The notes below the pieces were generated by a model. It saw nothing but the letters and a program-made list of their open reading frames with translations, was not told where the DNA came from and did no database searches. From contig JACDGR010000158.1 in NCBI GenBank assembly GCA_013821525.1, positions 1 to 7,542 on the forward strand: 7,542 nucleotides of DNA. Reading direction: 5' to 3'. The DNA is from Actinomycetota bacterium (GTDB lineage: Bacteria; Actinomycetota; Thermoleophilia; Gaiellales; Gaiellaceae). This document shows positions 5,041 to 7,542 of the stretch, one piece after another (position 1 is the first letter of the stretch; each line of letters starts with the position of its first letter). A program made the translations under genes and the position numbers.

Positions 5041-5355
5041 ACGACGCTACAACGACTGCGCACCACCGCGGACCGCTTTGCTAAGCGTCGGTGCGGACAC
5101 TGCGGCGCGCGAGATGAATCGTGGGCTGGTGCGATCTCGCTCCGCGATGGGCGCACTGTCTCCCGCAAGAACTCGACCCCTTACACCCCGACCAGCGTGC
5201 ACGACTTCAAGCACCTCAAGGTCCTGTACGCCAACTCTCTCGACACCGTGATCAACCCCCTACGCGACGCCTTGAGTCGCCGCCTCCGGGCGAGGGGCTC
5301 CCCGGGGATCGGCCCGAGCACGTCACGTCACGTCTCGACACGGCCGCCCGGCTGA
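5041..5355 (+). pseudogene. Remnant with Cys-x2-Cys motif, family unknown
   Basis: The frame ending at TGA 5353-5355 has good actinobacterial codon bias from about 5056 to 5280. It reads RFAKRRCGHCGARDESWAGA, then ISLRDGRTVSRKNSTPYTP and TSVHDFKHLKVLYANSLDTV. One Cys-x2-Cys pair in a basic context suggests half of a zinc ribbon or an HNH-like knuckle, but a second pair is not seen. There is no ATG or GTG before the coding-like part; the first GTG (5197) lies inside it. Upstream the frame runs into the PPOX gene's promoter. It is therefore probably the 3' part of a gene that lost its start. After about 5285 the sequence becomes Arg/Gly/Ser-rich and may be out of the original frame. Confidence 0.45.
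5044..5049 (-). promoter_or_regulatory. Candidate -10 box, leaderless spacing, for the PPOX gene
   Basis: On the minus strand TAGCGT (TANNNT type) ends six bases before the ATG at 5037. No Shine-Dalgarno is present. The spacing equals that of the GATAAT box in front of the 218-aa gene. No clear -35 element was found. Confidence 0.35.
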
Positions 5356-5400
5356 GCAAGGCTGATAACGAGCCCCACCGACTTCGCAAGGGAGTGCCCG

Positions 5401-5748
5401 ATGACGCGCAGCCCGCAGGAAATCTTCGCCCACCACGCCGAGGCGCTGATCGCAGGAGACATCGACGGCATCGTTGCCGACTACGCCGACGATGCTGTTT
5501 TCATCACCCCGACCGGTGTGCGGCACGGCAAGGAGGGGGTGCGGGCAGGCTTCGTCGCCTTGCTTGCCGACCTCCCGTCGGCGGAGTGGGCCGTGCCCAC
5601 CCAGATCTTCGAAGGCGACGTCCTGTTCATCGAGTGGAACGCCGTGTCGTCGGCCACGAAGGCCCTCGACGGCATCGACACGTTCGTCTTCGACGGCGAC
5701 CTCATTCGTGTGCAGACGGTGCGCTACACACTGGAGAAGACCGACTGA
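5401..5748 (+). CDS. SnoaL/NTF2-like fold protein
   Basis: This 115-aa protein has the usual size and plan of SnoaL-like (NTF2 cone fold) proteins. An N-terminal helix QEIFAHHAEALIAGDIDGIV is followed by the typical YADDAVFITPTGVRHGKEGV (28-47). Strands WAVPTQIFEGDVLFIEWNAV and IDTFVFDGDLIRVQTVRYTL (92-111) then form the sheet. Members include steroid isomerases, polyketide cyclases and many small binding proteins. The pocket residues do not allow a reaction to be named. AAGGGAG at 5388-5394 lies six bases before ATG 5401, giving a clear ribosome-binding site and start. A -10-like GATAAC is at 5364-5369, without a good -35. The gene converges with the aldehyde dehydrogenase on the other strand. 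Confidence 0.85.
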   Translation: MTRSPQEIFAHHAEALIAGDIDGIVADYADDAVFITPTGVRHGKEGVRAGFVALLADLPSAEWAVPTQIFEGDVLFIEWNAVSSATKALDGIDTFVFDGDLIRVQTVRYTLEKTD

Positions 5749-5775
5749 AACGCCGAACACGGGGCCTGCGGAGAG

Positions 5776-5807
5776 GGTGGTGGCCAGACAGTCGAAAGGC
5801 CGCCACT
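5776..5807. terminator. Candidate shared hairpin between convergent genes
   Basis: An inverted repeat lies in the 97-base convergent gap. The arms are GGTGGTGGCC (5776-5785) and GGCCGCCACT (5798-5807), with G-T wobbles, around a 12-base loop. It has no T-run on either side, as is common in high-GC actinobacteria. It could serve both flanking genes. Confidence 0.4.
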
Positions 5808-5845
5808 GCCTCCGCCTGGCTGGCCAACGCCCCCGAGTCTCCTTG

Positions 5846-7324
5846 TCAGCCCCTGGTCAGGTTCGCGCTGCCGTAGATCGACTTGTACTCGAGGTAGCTG
5901 TTGAGCGCCTCCGGGCCGAGCTCGCGCCCGAGCCCGCTGTCCTTCATGCCACCGAACGGCGAGCCGAGGTCGAGCTGGTAGTAGTTGACGCCGATCGTGC
6001 CGGTGCGGACGCGCCGGGAGATGTCGACGCCGCGCGACTCGTCGGTGGTCCACACCGAGCCGCCGAGCCCGTAGTTCGAGTCGTTGGCGATCTGCACGGC
6101 TTCGTCGTCGCCGTCGTAGGGAATCACCGCCATGACCGGTCCGAAGACCTCCTCACGGGCCAGCTGGTCGGTGTTCTTGACGTCGGCGAACACCGTCGGC
6201 TCGACGAACCAGCCGCGGTCCTGCCCCGCCGGGCGCCCACCGCCCGACACCAGCCGCGCATCGCTGTTGCGGCCGACCTCGATATAGCCGAGCACGCGCT
6301 GCAGGTGGGTCTCGCTCGCCATCGGGCCGATCTCGACGGACGGGTCGAGCGGGTTGCCGACGGACAGGTTGCGCGTGTAGGTCGCGAGTGCGTCTACGAC
6401 TTCCTCGTAGCGCGAACGCGGGGCCAGGATGCGCGACTGTGTGGTGCAGGTCTGGGAGTTGTTCATGAACGACGCCATGCCGATGCCCTGCAGGAAGACG
6501 TCCAGATCGGCGTCGTCGAGGACGATCGCGGCGGACTTGCCGCCCAGCTCCAGCGTCACGCGCCGGATCAGCCGTCCACACTCGGAACCGATGATGCGCC
6601 CGGCGGCCGTCGACCCGGTGAACGCGATCTTGTCGACGCCGGGGTGGCTGACCAGAGACGAGCCCGCCTCGCGGCCCGCGAGCACGATGTTGAGCACGCC
6701 CGGCGGCAGGCCTGCCTCGACGGCGGCGTCACCGAAGACGTAGGAGTCGAGCGCGGTCTCGGGCGAGGGCTTCAAGACGATCGTGCAGCCTGCCGCGAGC
6801 GCCGGGGCAATCTTCATCATGGCCAGAACCTGCGGGTAGTTCCACGGCGTGATGCCGCCGACGACGCCGACCGGTTCGCGGCGCACGATGGTGGCACCCA
6901 TCGCGCTGGGCCTTACCTCCTCGAGCGTCATCTGCTCGATGAGGCCCGCGTACATCTGCAGCAGCCCGGCAGGGGCAGCGCCGTTGAATGCCGACGACAG
7001 CCCGATCGGCATGCCGTTCTCGCGGGTGACGAGCGTGCTCGTCGCCTCGGCGCGGGCCGTGAGGGCGTCGGCGAAGCGCCGCATCGCCGCAGCGCGCTCG
7101 GCCGCGGTAGTGCGGCCCCACGGGCCCTCGTCAATCGCAGCTCGAGCCGCCTTGACGGCCGCGTCGATGTCGGCGTCGGTGCCTAGCGCTGCGGTGCCGA
7201 GCAGGTCTTCGGTGGCGGCCTCCACCGCCCGGTGGGTCTCGGTGCCGCGCGGCTCGACCCACTGGTTGTCGATGAAGAAACGGGTGCGGTCGAGATCGGT
7301 GCTGGCGTCGACGGTGACGGTCAC
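5846..7324 (-). CDS. NAD(P)-dependent aldehyde dehydrogenase
   Basis: This 492-aa enzyme is full length for the ALDH superfamily and oxidises an aldehyde to its acid. The visible motifs are PWNYP with Asn162; K185 in IVLKPSPET, which binds the cofactor; FTGSTAAG (235-242) of the Rossmann turn; LELGGKSA with the general base Glu259; SQTC with the nucleophile Cys293; and EEVFGPV (391-397). The residue usually written Gly in the NxGQxC signature is Ser here (NNSQTC). The betaine-aldehyde/GeoB-like look suggests a medium or terpenoid aldehyde, but the substrate cannot be read from sequence. I chose GTG 7324 because TGGGAGG ends five bases before it. A TTG at 7369 would add 15 non-homologous residues. 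It shares a control region with a divergent permease gene. Confidence 0.93.
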   Translation of the reverse strand: MTVTVDASTDLDRTRFFIDNQWVEPRGTETHRAVEAATEDLLGTAALGTDADIDAAVKAARAAIDEGPWGRTTAAERAAAMRRFADALTARAEATSTLVTRENGMPIGLSSAFNGAAPAGLLQMYAGLIEQMTLEEVRPSAMGATIVRREPVGVVGGITPWNYPQVLAMMKIAPALAAGCTIVLKPSPETALDSYVFGDAAVEAGLPPGVLNIVLAGREAGSSLVSHPGVDKIAFTGSTAAGRIIGSECGRLIRRVTLELGGKSAAIVLDDADLDVFLQGIGMASFMNNSQTCTTQSRILAPRSRYEEVVDALATYTRNLSVGNPLDPSVEIGPMASETHLQRVLGYIEVGRNSDARLVSGGGRPAGQDRGWFVEPTVFADVKNTDQLAREEVFGPVMAVIPYDGDDEAVQIANDSNYGLGGSVWTTDESRGVDISRRVRTGTIGVNYYQLDLGSPFGGMKDSGLGRELGPEALNSYLEYKSIYGSANLTRG

Positions 7325-7326
7325 GG

Positions 7327-7341
7327 GTACCTCCCAGGTAC
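7327..7341 (-). promoter_or_regulatory. Ribosome-binding site within a small hairpin
   Basis: GTACCT-CCC-AGGTAC is a perfect 6-bp inverted repeat around three bases. On the minus strand it contains the GGGAGG Shine-Dalgarno of the aldehyde dehydrogenase. The hairpin could mask the site in the mRNA, though a short stem with a 3-base loop may simply be coincidence. Confidence 0.4.
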
Positions 7342-7355
7342 GGTTTCCTGGCCGG

Positions 7356-7385
7356 ATTATGTGCCGCAATAGCGGAGGAGAGCAA
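7356..7385 (-). promoter_or_regulatory. Candidate promoter of the aldehyde dehydrogenase
   Basis: On the minus strand TTGCTC (7385-7380) and CATAAT (7361-7356) are separated by 18 bases, a reasonable SigA-type -35/-10 pair. Transcription would begin near 7349, giving a leader of about 25 bases that includes the ribosome-binding site. The palindrome at 7392-7409 sits just upstream of the -35. Confidence 0.5.
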
Positions 7386-7391
7386 GCGAGC

Positions 7392-7409
7392 GGTCCGCAT
7401 ATGCGGACC
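7392..7409. promoter_or_regulatory. Perfect 18-bp palindromic operator candidate
   Basis: GGTCCGCATATGCGGACC reads the same on both strands over all 18 bases. It lies between the divergent aldehyde dehydrogenase (start 7324) and permease (start 7463), next to the -35 of the former. A dimeric regulator binding here could control both genes. CCG...CGG half-sites recall IclR- or GntR-type operators, but the regulator is not in the window. Confidence 0.7.
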
Positions 7410-7462
7410 AGGAAGGGCTGGTCAGTGCCGGCGCGAGGTCCTGCCGTGCGACGATCCCCTCG

Positions 7463-7542
7463 ATGTCCTGGTACGAAGCCGCTGCTGTGCTGCTCGGGGC
7501 AGGGACTCTTGCCGGGATCGTCGGGACCGCCGGCGGGATCAC
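7463..7542 (+). CDS. N-terminus of TauE/SafE (TSUP) family permease (3' part outside the window)
   Basis: The frame from ATG 7463 to the window edge reads MSWYEAAAVLLGAGTLAGIV, then GTAGGIT. A first membrane helix ending in A-G-x-V-G-T-A-G-G-I-T is the hallmark start of TSUP transporters, eight-helix permeases that export or import sulfite, sulfonates or other organic anions. Only 26 codons are visible, so substrate and integrity are unknown. No Shine-Dalgarno is evident just before the ATG, and no earlier in-frame start is seen after 7424. The gene is divergent from the aldehyde dehydrogenase and shares its palindromic operator candidate, which suggests joint control and a possible transport role in the same pathway. 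Confidence 0.68.
   Translation, partial: MSWYEAAAVLLGAGTLAGIVGTAGGI

Noticed and set aside
4438..5355. 305-codon plus-strand frame as one gene
   Set aside because: Its middle is antisense to the clearly identified PPOX gene and its start overlaps the integrase stump in another frame. Only the last part (after about 5041) looks coding and is listed as a remnant.
5474..7186. Long plus-strand open frame of about 570 codons
   Set aside because: It is antisense to the aldehyde dehydrogenase and is Arg/Ala/Val-rich, a usual by-product of high-GC coding on the other strand.
7357..7542. Minus-strand ORF at the right edge
   Set aside because: The plus strand there encodes a recognisable TSUP permease N-terminus, and the minus-strand frame is Ala/Pro-rich with no motif.
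1..7542. CRISPR array or intact phage/transposon
   Set aside because: No regularly spaced repeat-spacer pattern and no complete transposase or integrase. The three-copy motif is irregularly spaced (909 and 154 bases).

Overview
The window looks like an actinobacterial chromosome, probably of the mycobacteria/Rhodococcus/Gordonia type. This is inferred from high-GC codon use in the core genes, a predicted F420-dependent (PPOX-class) enzyme, an acyl-CoA dehydrogenase remnant and an actinobacterial-type tyrosine integrase N-terminus. The genus cannot be fixed from the sequence alone.

Layout. (1) 1-201: the 3' end of an insertion sequence transposase (ISAs1-like), followed directly by the last codons of an acyl-CoA dehydrogenase, apparently a gene broken by the insertion. 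(2) 202-539: no convincing gene. (3) 540-2743, minus strand: base composition and codon use differ from the flanks (ATA, GTA, CTA and TCA codons are frequent near 540-1100). A 383-aa protein of unknown function with a HEPN-like helical core (1592-2743) is followed by up to four small ORFs that overlap or nearly abut: 1308-1595, 1098-1295, 796-1101 and 540-803. The last two encode likely small membrane proteins. (4) 2744-3210: a gene-free divergent region with repeats. (5) 3211-4030: an unrecognised 218-aa gene, whose stop codon lies inside one of three copies of a motif TGACAGC-N6-TGACAGC-AACGA (2943, 3852, 4006). (6) 4031-4615: gene debris, the 3' third of a tRNA-Arg-like gene (4314-4345), and the N-terminal end of a phage/ICE-type tyrosine integrase. 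This is a typical tRNA attachment-site scar. (7) 4642-5355: a PPOX-class F420 enzyme (minus strand) and a Cys-x2-Cys protein remnant (plus strand). (8) 5401-7542: intact chromosomal genes. These are a SnoaL/NTF2-like protein, a convergent aldehyde dehydrogenase, and the start of a TauE/SafE-type permease divergent from the dehydrogenase, with a perfect 18-bp palindrome between them.

Reading it together: positions 1-4615 are an accessory, partly decayed island edge (IS end, att-like tRNA scar, integrase stump, orphan genes, short dispersed repeats). Positions 5401-7542 are ordinary metabolism with a recognisable regulatory region. The parts most worth a second look are the compact HEPN-like operon and the threefold TGACAGC double-box repeat that brackets an orphan gene.
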